From positions 686,129 to 750,128 of the forward strand of contig MU006238.1 of NCBI GenBank assembly GCA_010093685.1: a stretch of DNA of 64,000 nucleotides, written 5' to 3'. The notes beneath the pieces are model-generated. The model saw only the letters and a program-made list of their open reading frames with translations. It made no database searches and was not told where the DNA came from. Below, piece by piece: positions 19,795 to 32,600 of the stretch (position 1 is the first letter of the stretch; each line of letters starts with the position of its first letter). The translations under genes were made by a program, and so were the position numbers. This DNA comes from Ophiobolus disseminans (lineage: Eukaryota > Ascomycota > Dothideomycetes > Pleosporales > Phaeosphaeriaceae).

Positions 19795-22644
19795 TTACGG
19801 GGAAACTCCTTTTGATGCTTTCATCTGTGGTGGTGTAGGTGGTAGGGGCATGGTTGGTGGCGGCGCAGGGAGTGGCATGCGAGGCGGTGGGCCGGGTAGC
19901 GCTGGTGGAGTGGGGAGAGCCGTGGGTGGAGGCGGTGGTAGCGGTGGTAACGGATAATTAGGTGGTAGAGTTGGCAAAGGCATATTTGGTGGTGGCGCAG
20001 GGGGTGGAAGCCCAATGGCTGGCATACTACGTCTGGGGGCGACAGAATGCTGCTGCTGCATCTGCATATGGGCGCGCTCCCTCAGGGTGTCGATACTAGG
20101 GCTGGGCTGCAGAGTACCTGGTGTAGTGGGCGGCAGTATCGTTGGGTTCGAGGTTCGTTTGCCTGGTACGAACGATGGTGTTGAAGCGACCGCGGGAAAT
20201 GGACGGTTTGCACCCAAGATAAATGGTGCTGGGCTAGTTCGCCCTTGTACGGACGAAGAACGACGTGACTGCGAAGCAGAAGTAGCTGAATGAAGGGCGC
20301 GTGTTTCCGACGTTGGTGAGGAATTGGACGCTGCCGACGGTGGCCTCACCGGCATTGTAACGGACCGGGTTGCATTATTGCTCAACAGGAAAAGAGCAGG
20401 GCCAGACATAGGTGTTAAGGAAGAGAGGCGTCGTGGTAAGATTTTTGCCTGATCGGTGTGTTGTTGTTGCGGCCGTACAGGAAATGGACGGAGAAAAGGC
20501 TTAGGGTTTGCCGAGACGCGGCGTTGCGCCCTCACATCTTTGGTAGGCGACGGGGACGTGGCAAGCTTCATGGGAATGATGGGCAAGTTACCAATGATGG
20601 ACTGACGAGAAGCCGGAGCGGGAGGCAAAGGGGCCGGGTCTTTTGGCGGTGGCGATACAACGTCCCTGCGAGGAGGAATGCTGTGGCTTCGAGCATTGAA
20701 TCGGACCGGACTGTCCTCTCGAGTTTGTGCTTGATCGAGAGCGAGCGCCTGACTAGCCAGAGTTGTTTCGACCTGTAGACGTGGTGGTCGAGCCATCGTA
20801 GCGAACGGCACGACGGGGCTTTCCATCGCCTCTGGGCCAGGTGTTGGAGCTGGAACATCGGTCGCTATTAGAGACTCCACAACTGCCGGTTTTTCTGAGT
20901 CTGTCATTCTGGGTGAAGTGGGGCCGTACAATGAATGACGCTGACGTGGGGAGCGGTTGTCGACTGGTGGCGCGAAATGCTCATCTGTCACAGGGAGCGG
21001 TTGCATCGATCTTCGTCGTGATGAAACACCGTTACTTGGGTTCATATGAAATGACTTGAGCGACATGGCACTCCGAGGCTCGGTATCAACGGCAGGTGAA
21101 AAGCCTTCCTTTAGTGGCGATTGGGGGCCAGGGGATGACTCTCGTGAGGTATTGCGTGTTCCAGGACCAGACATTGATGTGGCAGTAGACATGAAAGAGA
21201 ACCTCGAGCGGCCACGAAGCGAGTCAAGTTGGATTTGGTGTTGGGACACTGGAGTACTTGCAACTGATGACACCTCCAAGGACTGCCTCTGGTCCCCAGG
21301 TCGATACGACTGACCACTGGCTGACTCGGCAATGCTTGCCGTACGCTCGCTTCGATTGGAGTCCCATTCTGAGGTAACAATCCGCGGAGAGCTGTATTGA
21401 GACTGCAGGGGGGAATCAACAAGAACCATCTTGCTGGGTGTGTTCGGGTCGCGCTGGACACGATATCGATGGCTGGTTGTGTCACTAGATCTTGTGTCTC
21501 TAGTATCATCTGTAGAAGACGAAGCTCGGGTTGACTCGGCCTTTGCTTTCATTCCACCTTGGTTATCGATCTCCTTGCGTACTACCGTCATCCAGTCGTC
21601 CATCTCTTCTGCACTCTCCAGGACCAACAGGAAACTGGTTGCTGCTTTCCGGACCGCAGCGTTCTGCGACCGAAGCCGCGAGAGAAGCGAGTTCTTGGGA
21701 CCAGCTTCAGTTGTTCCATCGTCAAGCGCGTGGCTCGAGATTTGCAGAACCCAATGCTTCCCAGGTATGAGATCGCAGGCAAACGCTGCGGAGTCTTTGC
21801 CTAGTTTTAAGACCTTCTCGGGCGTCCGATCGAATGAGCCATCTCCCGCATACTGCAAGACATATCCAGCAGTCACTAGTATGTATATCTTGTTAACAAG
21901 CTCCGGAGCCGGCGGATTGAGGACCGAGTTGGAAATCAGTCGCCTATGGGTCTTCTCCAGTCTTTGAGCTTCTGCCCCGTCTTCTGCAATGACAGACAGG
22001 TCGCGCGTGCTGTCCATCCGTTCGCGTAGTATTTCGGCTTGTCTTCTTTGACTTTGCGTTCTCATCAGGACCTCTGGAGCAAACACACATGCTTGTACCG
22101 TTGCATGCTTGACCGACTGCGGAAATGCTTGAAACAGGGGCGGAGGGTCCCAGTTTCCGAATTCTTTAGAAGGTGGCAAAGGACGCATAGACTGTCGGAA
22201 CATCTGACTTGAGCGGGATCGTACTGTCTGTTGAGCAGGTGGTGTGGGGTTATGTCTTAGGGAAGACTTTGGTGGTGATGCCTGAGGTGGGGGTTTGGGC
22301 GGGGTTTGGGGTCGCAACGGCACAGCGAGACCAACTTCTGTGTGACCTCGAGATTTCTCCACCTTTGGCCGACTAAAGAGGTTGAATAGCGACATCTTTG
22401 AAGCGGAACGCTCAAGTTTGGGCGCGCTTGCACTGGGCGACGGAGCTCGACGGATGGATGGTGTCTGGCCCATAGACGACGAAGACCGCGACTCGGGCTC
22501 CCGAAGATTGGTGGTAGATCGACCGAAACGCCATCGTGAAGTAGACGGTTCTTGTGCGCGGCTGCGAAAACTGCTGGTCGAGTTGAACCTCTCCGAAGGC
22601 GTCTTGTATGTGGCGACGTAAATCTGGGACGATGCCAGAGCCAT
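19795..22644 (-). CDS. PH-domain protein with long Ser/Pro-rich tails
   Basis: A single-exon gene of 949 residues. Residues about 250-362 form a pleckstrin-homology-like domain (KIYILVTAGYVLQYAGDG at the start, SFLLVLESAEEMDDWMTVV as the closing strand and C-terminal helix), with an extra ~25-residue loop before the last strands. The first 240 residues are Ser/Arg/Pro-rich and end in a charged helix (RQAEILRERMDSTRDLSVI). The ~580 residues after the domain are disordered and rich in Ser-Pro. The last 70 are proline-rich with a repeated PLP/PPP pattern that could bind SH3 or WW domains or profilin. A signalling or cortical adaptor role is likely by analogy; the lipid ligand is unknown. Confidence 0.85.
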   Translation of the reverse strand: MALASSQIYVATYKTPSERFNSTSSFRSRAQEPSTSRWRFGRSTTNLREPESRSSSSMGQTPSIRRAPSPSASAPKLERSASKMSLFNLFSRPKVEKSRGHTEVGLAVPLRPQTPPKPPPQASPPKSSLRHNPTPPAQQTVRSRSSQMFRQSMRPLPPSKEFGNWDPPPLFQAFPQSVKHATVQACVFAPEVLMRTQSQRRQAEILRERMDSTRDLSVIAEDGAEAQRLEKTHRRLISNSVLNPPAPELVNKIYILVTAGYVLQYAGDGSFDRTPEKVLKLGKDSAAFACDLIPGKHWVLQISSHALDDGTTEAGPKNSLLSRLRSQNAAVRKAATSFLLVLESAEEMDDWMTVVRKEIDNQGGMKAKAESTRASSSTDDTRDTRSSDTTSHRYRVQRDPNTPSKMVLVDSPLQSQYSSPRIVTSEWDSNRSERTASIAESASGQSYRPGDQRQSLEVSSVASTPVSQHQIQLDSLRGRSRFSFMSTATSMSGPGTRNTSRESSPGPQSPLKEGFSPAVDTEPRSAMSLKSFHMNPSNGVSSRRRSMQPLPVTDEHFAPPVDNRSPRQRHSLYGPTSPRMTDSEKPAVVESLIATDVPAPTPGPEAMESPVVPFATMARPPRLQVETTLASQALALDQAQTREDSPVRFNARSHSIPPRRDVVSPPPKDPAPLPPAPASRQSIIGNLPIIPMKLATSPSPTKDVRAQRRVSANPKPFLRPFPVRPQQQHTDQAKILPRRLSSLTPMSGPALFLLSNNATRSVTMPVRPPSAASNSSPTSETRALHSATSASQSRRSSSVQGRTSPAPFILGANRPFPAVASTPSFVPGKRTSNPTILPPTTPGTLQPSPSIDTLRERAHMQMQQQHSVAPRRSMPAIGLPPPAPPPNMPLPTLPPNYPLPPLPPPPPTALPTPPALPGPPPRMPLPAPPPTMPLPPTPPQMKASKGVSP

Positions 22645-24334
22645 GGTGGAAAGCTGGACTACTGAAAGCCAGCGAGAGGTGAGAGGAGACCAAAGGGCGC
22701 AGTTGGGGCCAGCCGTTAGATTTGGGTTGCCTAGGTATTAGGCCAAAGTCGCGCAAATTGGTCGCGCGGTGGATCGTGGTTGCAATATAAGGGTATGGCA
22801 AGGAAGGCTTGCTCCAAAAGCCAGGCGAATGGATTCTTGTAAGATGGCAGTACTGAAAGTCTAGAATAAGGTCCAGAAGTGGTGTGTGACCGAGTTTGGT
22901 GGCAGAGGATCCTGGGTGATCAAAGCGTGGGTAGCGAGCGTGAAAATGGCAAAACCCAAGGTGTTGAAAGAGCGTTGTATAGCTAAGCGGCTATAATGGA
23001 AGCGGAAACGAAGATCAAACGAGAGAACAGGACATTGGCCCCTGGAGACGAGTACTCGCTGCAGTTAAGGATGCAGCACAAGAAAAGAGCAAGAAAGTGA
23101 AACGACACGACAAGGTGAACAGAGTCGTGGTGGAGGGGAAAGGTGACAAGCGTTAGCTGCCGCAGGAGACGGGCAGCTATTCGTGAATATTAGCAAGGAG
23201 CCCCCCATGCTCCACGCCTTGTGTGACTCGGGTGTCGCAGGGGCTTCCAGGCGGTCCCCCTTTTGCAGAGAGAGTTGGGTTGATGTGATGGCGCCGCACG
23301 CTAGGCCGAGACTAGGGCACTAGAGGGGCGGATGGGCTCCCGCAGAACGTTGGCGTGTTTTATAAGGCCCAAATGGAGGGCTTCGGCAACGACATAGCTC
23401 ACGGCATTCATTAGGTACTTGAGGGTCGACTGCCTCGAGGAGGGAAGGGGATTTGGGGGTTGGGCGAAATTGATTTTGATTTTGATTTTGAAATTGGAAG
23501 TTGTTTCGAGATGTCAGGGCGACCCATGCATGGTGAAGGGGTTCCCGGGTCAGCCGAACTGCAAAGCAACGGGCGGTGGGTTGATGTTCCTGGCTGATCT
23601 CGAGGGCTGCAGGACGATCTCAGACGCGTCTGGCCGTCTGGCCGATGTTTTGGTCAGCAATCACACGTTCAAGGAGATTATCGATAAAACGCCCATCGTT
23701 TTTCCCTGCAATGTCACGTTCTGCGCAACGCTCGCAGCGTGGTCCCATCTGCCACGGGCACACGATGTCGCACGGTGACACGGTGTTCACACCCAAGAGG
23801 ATACGATACCAAGTACCAAGCACCGTGGCAGCAGAAAAATAAAGTAGCACGCGTCGCGTCTCGTAGCAGTCTCAGCGTGACCGGTCGCGGCGACGTGCAG
23901 CTCTGAATCGATACGGATAGCCTCCAGCCGTTTTTGCCAGGATGGCGTGCATGGACTCTATCACGCGGAGGTTTTTGCGGCGATGGTTTACTGGAGCGCG
24001 TGCGAGTGCCGCCAGTTGTGCGCGACTGTCAACAAAGCGTTAAATGAGGCACGACTGCGGAACCTAGTCTGGCTCTGAGTGGCGGGCGAGGATGGCGGGT
24101 GGGATAGCCGGGCCCGGCATTTCGTTGGTGTCTGTACCTGACATTAGCGAGCTCAGGATGGGCGCTTAGGCCAGCATCGAACATTGTCACTGCGGGGAGC
24201 TTCGAGCGTCACCCCACTCACATGGAATCTCGACGCAACAAGCCGCCGACGCGTCACACGCCCTTCCTATGCTGAGCAGGACCCATCTCTAGCCTCTAGC
24301 CCTCTTACTAGCACCATCTCACACCACCGTCGTC
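22645..24334. promoter_or_regulatory. Long divergent intergenic region
   Basis: About 1.7 kb separates the PH-domain gene (minus) and the coiled-coil gene (plus), so it should contain both promoters and long 5' leaders. A small direct repeat (ttttgattttgattttga) lies near 23471-23490. The open frames are GC-rich shadows without protein features. Confidence 0.45.
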
Positions 24335-25404
24335 ATGCCCCCCGATATCAATTCACTGCCCCCGTCCCCGCTTGCCTCGCCCACACCGTCCAACGGCGCA
24401 TCGCGAAATCAGTCTCCCTCCGCATCCCGCACCATGGCCACCGCTTCTTCACCGCACTCCCTCGCCGCCACTGCTGCGATGAATGCCGGCATCCAGAACG
24501 AAGAGACGCGCCGCTCCTCGTCCGGTAGCATGCGCCGAGAAGTTGAGCGAGCCCGCCGCCGCTCGAGCATCCGCATGAACCTCAACCTCAACGACCCCGC
24601 CGTGCCTGCCCCCGGTGAGATGCAGCGAAGCCCATCCGCCCGTAGCAGGGCCCCGCCTCACAGCCCTCACCACGAGCGCGCCCCAAGCCTGGGTGAGCTG
24701 CACCAGGAGATCGAGTACGAGCAGGAGGGTCAAGTGGTGAGTAGTCGTATACGTGTTCTGCACGAGGGAGGTACTGATGCCATGTAGAACCGCCTCCTCA
24801 ACATGATCCGCCAGCAGCAAGCCCAAATCTCCACCCTCCAGTCAAACCAGCCGCAGCAGCCCTCCTCCTCTGCCGTCGACGACAGCACCCCCACCTCCGA
24901 GCGCTCCATGTCCCTTCACTCCCTCCCACCGTCGGCGCAGCCATCACACGCTGCCATCTCGCCGCTCCCGATCACAAACCAGCAACGCTCCCACTCGCCC
25001 TTCGGCTTCGGCAGTATCAGCCGCCAGTCCTCCTTCGCAGACCGATCACGAGGCGGCAGCCACACCGGATCACCTGCTCTCCGACCCATGTCCGGTCTGG
25101 GCGGCGTCCACGGCTACGACGACATGCTCCCTGGCTCCGCGACCGGACGCGATGAGAGTGCCTTCTACCAGGCCGAGACGCAGAACCTGACGCGCGAGAA
25201 CCAGATGCTGAAGCAACGTATTCGCGAGCTGGGTACGCTTGATGCATTTCCTATTTAGCTGGCACTTTTGCTAACATTTTCATAGAACGCCAGCTGGGCG
25301 ACATGAACCCTACAAGCCACATCACCCAATCCCCCGTCACACACTCCGGCCTCAACCCCACCGCTAGCAACGAGCCACACCACCCTCCTCCGACGGCAGA
25401 GTAG
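24335..25404 (+). CDS. Hypothetical Ser/Pro-rich coiled-coil protein
   Basis: Three exons (24335-24736, 24788-25232, 25286-25404) with introns GTGAGT...TGTAG and GTACGC...CATAG give 321 residues. The protein is mostly disordered and Ser/Pro-rich. It has an Arg-rich segment (REVERARRRSSIRMN) and a first helix spanning the first splice junction (LGELHQEIEYEQEGQV, then NRLLNMIRQQQAQISTLQ). A C-terminal coiled coil spans the second junction (TRENQMLKQRIRELERQLG). Both splices continue helical heptads, which supports the model. I do not recognise a characterised family. Confidence 0.8.
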
Positions 25405-25954
25405 GAATTTGTTTTCGACATCTTCTAGTGCGTTTGGCTCGGGTACCGAGCGCCATGGCTTACAAGCGTCAGTCAGCCTTGTTTGAAAATTTGCATGCGG
25501 CACGGCGTTCAGGATAAGATGGCTGGGTTTGACGGCGATTGGCACGAGGGGCATGGTAGCATCAGATTAGGAGTTTTCTTTTCACTTTATAAAGCACGGC
25601 TTTTGTGAATGTCGATGTGGTGTCAGGTTGTGAAGGTTTGTGTAGACGGCTGTGGAAAATGAATGTGATGTGTGGAAGTGTGCCCAGGTGATATAGCCCC
25701 GGAGACACGGAACTATATGTCTCTAAACTCAAGGCTTGGTTCGATTCATCTAAGCACCACCACGCACGAATGACAATGAAGTGAACCGATATGAAGATCT
25801 TTCCATGTAAAATATCTCAGTGGAAATGATCAAACCCAATCCATCTCTAGCCCAACTCGCCGGTTATATCAACGCCTGTGCGCCGGCTAACCCATGCTAT
25901 GACTAACACTCCAAGACATGCCAGTCTCTGCAGCCAATCCAGTTGTCGAGCGAT
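25405..25954. other. Convergent intergenic region
   Basis: About 550 bases between the 3' ends of the coiled-coil gene and SEC62. It contains 3' UTR sequence only, as far as I can see. Confidence 0.5.
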
Positions 25955-27268
25955 CTACTCGTCGTCATCCGCCTCCTCCACCGTCGGACCACGAGCTTGC
26001 CGCTGTAGAAGAGAACCAGCGGGTGTTGTTTCCGAGCCTGTGGGCCGTGGAGCTGAGTCCACTTCTTGGACGGGTGTAGCTGTGCCAGGGAGAGGAGAAG
26101 CACCGCCTTTCCTGTTCTTCTTGATAGGTTGGCCGTTTGCAGCCGCTTTGGCTGCTTGTTTAGCGATTTTCTTCTCCTTCTTTGCGATTTTCTTGGCTTT
26201 GATATCTTCGGGGGTCTGTAAGGAATTGGTTAGTTCAAATCTTGCTATTGAGTACTAAGAGAAAGGGGACGTACCTCATGCCACGCCCACAGCGGCCTGA
26301 ACGAATCAAAGAACCCGACGTCCTCGAATAGGTTCGGATACAGCCACAGCCCCGGACTCGCTGCGAACATGGTGATGATGAACAGGATGAGCCGGACAAT
26401 CGCCATGCCGAAGAATAAGCCTATCAGACCCAGCATGCCCATGCTAAGGTACCACACACCCTGCCTCAGCACAAGCGGCCACAGCGGGAAGAGGACGATG
26501 GCAATGACGAGGATTAGCGCACCGGCCGCGTATAGCTTCATCTTCCACTGGCTGCCCTCGTATAGCCAGATGTAGTAGTTATCGTCATTGGCCTCCTGGT
26601 GCTGTTCGATCTTGACGTCCCAGAGGCCCTTGACGTGCTTCTTCTTGCCGTGATTGTGACCCTCGTGGCCGGGCGCATCGCCGTCGATCTTGGTTACGCG
26701 TAGGGCGAGGAGGGACATTGGGAGGGTCTTGAAAGCGTTTTCGGCAGTTGCGCGGTCTGTGACTTTGGGGAGGAGAGGATTCTTGGTGCAAGCTTTCTCG
26801 TAGGCCGGAGATTGGAGGGCGCGGATAGCGCGCTTGACTAGCGGGTGTTAGGTCTGCATTTCGGTTTTAGAGTTGAGGAAACTTACCTCTAAACATGTCC
26901 TTGCGCTTCTCGTCGTGTACGACTGTTCGTGGCTTAAGGTCTTGTGTCTTGAGCCAGTTTGCGACTGCGAGGGCCTCTGGTTTTGGCGGTCCCGGCTCGA
27001 TGGGCTGCTGCTGTTGCTGCTGCTGGGCTTCTTGTTGCGCCCGCATTTGCGCCTGTTGCTGTGCCATGGCCTGTTCTCTGAGTCTCTGTACGTATTCTTG
27101 AACTGTAATGCCTAATTTCTCTGCTTCGGTGGCCAGTTGCATTTGAATGTGGCGAATTTGCTCTGGGGTGGGTTGTTCGCCGTTCGGGCCCTGGATATTA
27201 ATGGGGAGGGCTTGTTGTGCGTCAGGGCCTCCAGGCGGGGGTCCGCTTGGTGGTGGTGGTGCTTCCAT
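25955..27268 (-). CDS. SEC62: Sec62, ER protein translocation subunit
   Basis: Three exons (27268-26887, 26837-26275, 26215-25955) with introns 26838-26886 and 26216-26274 give 401 residues. The cytosolic N-terminal part has WLKTQDLKPRTVVHDEKRKD, then the exon-2 segment beginning VKRAIRALQSPAYEKAC. Two hydrophobic spans (LYAAGALILVIAIVLFPLWP and a longer second pair of hydrophobic stretches ending FIITMFAAS) are followed by GLWLYPNLFEDVGFFDSF, the hallmark of the Sec62 family. Sec62 works with Sec61, Sec63, Sec71 and Sec72 in post-translational import into the endoplasmic reticulum. The N-terminus carries a poly-Gln run encoded by CAG/CAA repeats near 27000-27060, and the C-terminus is Lys-rich and then acidic (VEEADDDE). 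Confidence 0.95.
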
Positions 27269-28369
27269 TGTGAAGGTGTGTTTCTAATTACAGACGAAAG
27301 TGAGAGTGAGAGTGACAAGGGCCGCGTGAAAGAAGGGCAAAATTTGGGGTGAGAAATGTAGAACTGGAAACGTCACCGTTGTAATGTTCGGAGACGCGCC
27401 ATAGTTAAAGCCACGACATCAGCTATGGTCGGTGCAGGGTCGGCCCGGGGTCTGACTAAGCGAGATTTGAACAAAATCTCTGCTCGGATTGCTATCAACC
27501 TTCAACAACAACACACAATCACTTCACACGCCTCGCTCCTGGTTCTCGTCTGAATCTTGAGCAAACCCAGTCCAGATGCGCCTCGTGCGCAACGCCGCAA
27601 TGCCGCATTACCCAGTGCTGATTGATCTCCACGTTTGCTCAACCTCACCAAACAAGGATCATGATTGCCGATTCTGCAACACTTTCAAACTCAATTTTCC
27701 TTTTTACTCCAAGCATTTACGCCTTCACAACTGGTCGGTCCTTCACCTAGGACATCTCGTCGTATCTGCGAGTCTGGTGATCGGGCGCTGGTCTCGATTT
27801 CCCTTCCTGTGGCATGGCGCTTGGGAGGCGCCGCTTGGTGTCACCTAGGCACATGCCGTGTCTCTGGCGCACAAGCTCACAGCAAACATGCTGTGGTATT
27901 CGGTTCTTGAGTACAAGATTTGACAGCCGGGTCTACTTGATATCACTACTGACAGTACTTCTTTGCAACCTCTATGCACGTGATGCCACTTCACCAACAC
28001 TCTGGCCCTTACCTCTGTCTCCGGACATGACCATGGTATAGGCCTATTTTGGTGTGAAGAAGATTGACGACCTACTACTCACCGCGTTGCCTTGCCTTCG
28101 GGTTGGCCTCAGTGGTCCTTTTTCTGGTCTACACACACCCACATATAGCATCATCTGTCTGACAGTAATGTCCGTTGTGCGTTTCAGATGGGCTCTCGCC
28201 CTGTGATGCCATCTAAGCTGATCGACATGCACTGCAGCTGCGGACGTGAGACACTGCATTCGATTAATGACATGGCTCCACTTTGAGACTGTGATTCGCC
28301 GTGAAGATTCGTCAACACTCAGCGATGGTCAGCGCCGTCAGTGTCAGAGGCCGCCGTGTGCGTGGTAAT
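27269..28369. other. Intergenic upstream of SEC62
   Basis: About 1.1 kb. The plus-strand frame 27576-27848 lacks protein features. The SEC62 promoter lies at the left end. No RNA gene was recognised. Confidence 0.4.
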
Positions 28370-28919
28370 CTAGGCTAAACACAAAGGCGCTGGAATGGGC
28401 GCATCTTGGGCGACGGTGGCTCCGGAAGCGATCAAAGTCTGCATCGTGGTCAAAGAATCACGGACAAGGCGGGCTGCCCGTGGCTGTCTCTTGCATGGTG
28501 GTGGATATTGCGGCACCCGCATTGACGGCGTTCTGGTCGGGTAGCAGGCCATGATTGGCGTTGCCGTGATCGTCGACGTTGGATAGACCAGGGTGGTGTA
28601 AGCCACGAAGCTGCGGTGCCCTGCGTGGAGGGTAGTGATTCCTGAGGCCACTGGCGAATGCTGATAGATATCTGGCTCAGCTGGTGTGGTAAGCTAGCAG
28701 TTTAGACACATTAGACGGCCCTAGACGGGCTGCGTGCTCCATCGCAACCGTCACCGTTGGCCTCTCACTCGACGTTGGAGGACGGAAGCGGGTCCCCCAG
28801 ACGAATAATCCTGCAGCCAGCGTCAATGCAGGGATGGGCACGCCACCATTGGCACGTCGCGACTGTGAATGTGACTGTTGGCTGCTGCCCGTAGTCTCCG
28901 CCGCATTGCACCTCGTCAT
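28370..28919 (-). CDS. Possible small single-span membrane protein
   Basis: Exons 28919-28769 and 28680-28370, joined by an 88-nt intron (GTGAGA...CACCAG), keep frame and give 153 residues. After a polar N-terminus there is a hydrophobic segment (GVPIPALTLAAGLFVWG) that could be a signal anchor. It is followed by a Thr/Pro-rich region (FVAYTTLVYPTSTITATP). No family is recognised. The case rests only on the splice phase and the membrane segment, and the reading could be fortuitous in this GC-rich region. Confidence 0.35.
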
Positions 28920-29686
28920 CTTGATGCTCGCGCCCGCCTATCCCGCGTGAAGAGCAGACCTCCCCCGAGGCTTAACGACGGACCGCCGCTGCGCCCTGCT
29001 GCGGCATCCCGTACCACGCTTATCCCGCGCCTCGAAACCCGCCGTCGTGCTCCCTCAGCACTGCGAAGTCCCGCTCCCGCGACACCAGGAATTCCCAGTG
29101 CGCCTCGACGCTGCGCAAGGCAGACGCTACGCAGCCGCATTCCGGCCACTCAACGCGCCGCATCTCTCGCTGGTGGTGCATGCGAACAGCGCGGTACATT
29201 CCGGCCATCAGAGCTTGAAGCGCGACGCCTGCATCGCCCTTACTCCAGACACCGCTCTCAAGACAGCTCGCTGACGCCTGGTCTGCGCGCCTGCCGTCCT
29301 TCACCCCACCACCTCTCCGAACCCCAACGCTCCTGCCACAACACCAACACCACGGCTCTGCAGCCTCACGTGCGGCCTGTGACGACCTCGCCCTCCCAAC
29401 TACCGGGGTCTCTGCTGGTGACAAGCCAGCACGGGGACACCCGGTGCGCTGAAACCTTAGTCACGATTAAAAAGACATGTCAGTCGTAGCAGACAGGCGA
29501 CGATTCCGCGAAGGCATAGGCACCAGCCGGTCTCGGTGAAGCTGTGCTGAAGCATCGTCACGGACTACCGTCCGGGAAGACCGCGCTATCAACATCCCAA
29601 CCAGGCCACTCCTCTTAGAGCCAGGCGCTGAAATACTGCCTGCGCTCCTGCAATCTGCCCGCAATATTTCTGGCGGCCTCTCCACC
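28920..29686. promoter_or_regulatory. Promoter and leader of the GT41 gene
   Basis: This GC- and pyrimidine-rich stretch precedes the long GT41 gene and probably contains its promoter and 5' UTR. Overlapping Arg/Pro-rich frames exist on both strands (for example 28878-29489 plus) but look compositional. Confidence 0.4.
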
Positions 29687-32600
29687 ATGACTACGGTCCG
29701 CCAACACCCCCCGCAGCCGCAGCCACCACTTCTCTCCCCGCATGGACCATATCTCAACTTCCCTCCCCCTCCCTCCCATGCCTCCACCTCCACCCTCCGC
29801 AATGCGCCCACCTTCCAGGGGCGCAACCTCGCCCAGTATCCCCCGCCGCAGCAATATGCCCACCCGCTGTCGAGACACAACTCCTACAACTCGCAGGGCT
29901 CAGAGGGTGGAAGCTCCAAGCCGCCGGAGCACATGCTTCGACGTAAGACGCCGAATGGGATCTTGGCGGCCGCATACGATGGCACGTCTGTCGAGCAGAC
30001 GGAGAAGCCGCATGCGACCAAGCACATACTGCTGCCCGTGACAGCCGAGTCGGGCATGCTGTATGGTCTCAAGCAGGATCTCCCCTTGCGCTCGCCCTCT
30101 GTCAACAGGCAGGATGGCTCATCCGACTGGAGCCCGAGCCTGTACTTCGAAACAGGCTCTGGCAGAGCTGGACAGCATCTCCCCCAGATTGACTCTATGC
30201 TCAACCAGATACCGCCGTTGCAGCCGATGCTACCCTACCAGATGTATGCCCAGCCGTACGGCATCATGGCAATGCCTGGACAGGCTCCCATAGGGCCCAC
30301 GGCCTCCAACGACCAAGGCCCTTTCGGTCCATACTGGCCCGACGGAACATACACTCCCTACCAACCTGCTGCCATGCGCGACCCTCGCTTCTTGCACCAC
30401 CATCGGCCCCATTGGGCGCACCCACAGCATAGTGGGTTCCTACCACACACGTCGTATAATGCTCCCGTGCCCAACATGCAGCATTACCAGCAACAGCATA
30501 ACCCGTTTCAGTTCAATCAGGGGCCTCAGCAATACAACAATTATCCCCGGCAAACCATCGACTTCTCGCCATATCCGCAATCCAATCAAAACCACGCTCT
30601 AGACTATCAGAATCCATCACTACCACCTCCTCCAACACAACGATCACACGATCTGCTGCTCTCTGGCCAGTCAACCCCCGTGGCTGTTCAAAGTCCAGCT
30701 ACGACCCCACTTGATGAGTACGGGCCGCAGTCGCTCAACGGTCAATCTAGAGAAAAGATGTTTGCTTGGGCACACGCGGTCTATGTTGATCTTCTTAGGT
30801 ATCTCACACATACGCGGAAACATCCGCACAATGGACAGGGTCGGGGGCCGTCTAGACCGCACATCTATCCCAAACCACCGCGGCAACCTGGGGCAATTCT
30901 CTCGGAGTCGCTGGGCGACAACAGCTCTCCGTCACTGGAACGACGTTCGTCTCATTCTGGATCTTCAATGCCGAGAAGACCACACATGTCGCACTCCCGC
31001 TCGTCATCCGCTTGGTCTGTAGGCGGGCCTGAGGCTACCGTCCAGCGACAAGCTTGGCAAAATGTGCCACAACAGAACCCAATGCTTCCACAAGTACCTG
31101 GCATGGAGCCGGTCCGCACCCTACGACGAACCTCAGGGTCCGTTGCAAGTGTTACTCAGAGTCTCCGTTACGACATACCTCCCAGTATGACAGCCGCATC
31201 TGCATTAGAAGCTATCACCAAGCACTGTGAAGAAAGTAAATGGAGCTGGATAGATGGTATTCTGCTTGGAGGTTGTTTCGCTTACGCTCTTGGCGACTAC
31301 AAGAAGGCTCAAGACTGGTACAAGCACATTCTGATTTTGGACCAGGATCATGTGGAAGCTATCTCCAACCTTGCGGCTACATTGCTTGCGCTTAGCCACA
31401 AAAGGGAGGCCGAGAATTACTGGAGACAAGCGGTGAAGCTACGTCCTAGCTATTTTGAGGCTGTCGAGCATCTCATTGGATTACTCTGCAGTGAACACAG
31501 AGGAAAAGAGGCGGTTCAGGTCATTGAGGAGGTAGAGCGGTCCTTGCGGTTTGTTCGAAAAGCCGATGCCCTACGAAATCTTGATCTCCAGAGTGAGCGG
31601 TCCACGTCCACCATGAGCGAATCGCCGAGCCTTTCTGAAGCATCTGATCGACCCGTGTTTGAGTTTGAAGGCGACGACGAATCGGTATTCAAAGATCTCG
31701 ATGAACTGCCCGGCTCAGATCAACCAGGATTTGGCTCTAGCGGATTTGCGATCCCAGGATGTGACAACGGTCGCATTCTTGCATTGGTTCATGCGAAGGG
31801 CAACATGCTTTATGCTCTTGGAGACAATGCGGGCGCTGCACGTGCTTTCGAGGTGGCAGTGCTTGTTGGAGCCGGAAACCAAATCAAAGACATTGATAGT
31901 CTCATCAAACGTCTTCTCTCAGTAGTCGGCTACGATAATGCAGAACGATCTCCTGGCGGTCGCCGCGTTCCGCCATCTACCGATCCAATCCTCCTCCCTC
32001 CAGACTCGGCGACCAAGACGTCCAATCTGTGCTTTCCACCACATGGACAGTTGCCCGGACTAAGGCATGTCCCCGATGGACTAGCTCGAAAAGCCGCCAT
32101 CTCAACTACGAGCAATTCGCTGCTCTCTCTTGCGAAGATCTTCCAAGACGGCATGGCCACTAGTTCACCAAAGGCTTACGTCTACCACAACGGCTACGGA
32201 GTGAGGGAGATTCTGGCGCTTTACTACCTTTCTCTCTCATTACAGCCGAGTCCGTCCACAGCAAACAATGTCGGTATTCTCCTCGCTAGTGTTCAACAAT
32301 CGGCGCCGTCAAAAGCAATGCCCGTTGCCCATTCCGTGTTTCATCCGCAGATTCCGGGGCTGGTACCAGGAAGTGGCGTCGCTCTTGCTCTCGCATATTA
32401 TTACTATGGATTGCAATTGGACAAGCGACACGCGCATCTCTATACCAACCTCGGTAGTCTCCTCAAGGACATCGGTCAATTGGATGTCGCGATACAAATG
32501 TACGAGCAAGCAGTGAATTGCGATCAGAATTTCGACATTGCGCTCGCCAACCTCGCAAATGCCGTCAAGGACAAAGGCCGAATCAGCGATGCGATCATCT

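Noticed and set aside
28878..29489. 203-codon Arg/Pro-rich plus-strand frame
   Set aside because: Composition follows the GC-rich leader of the GT41 gene, overlapping frames of similar length exist on the other strand, and no domain or signal is visible.
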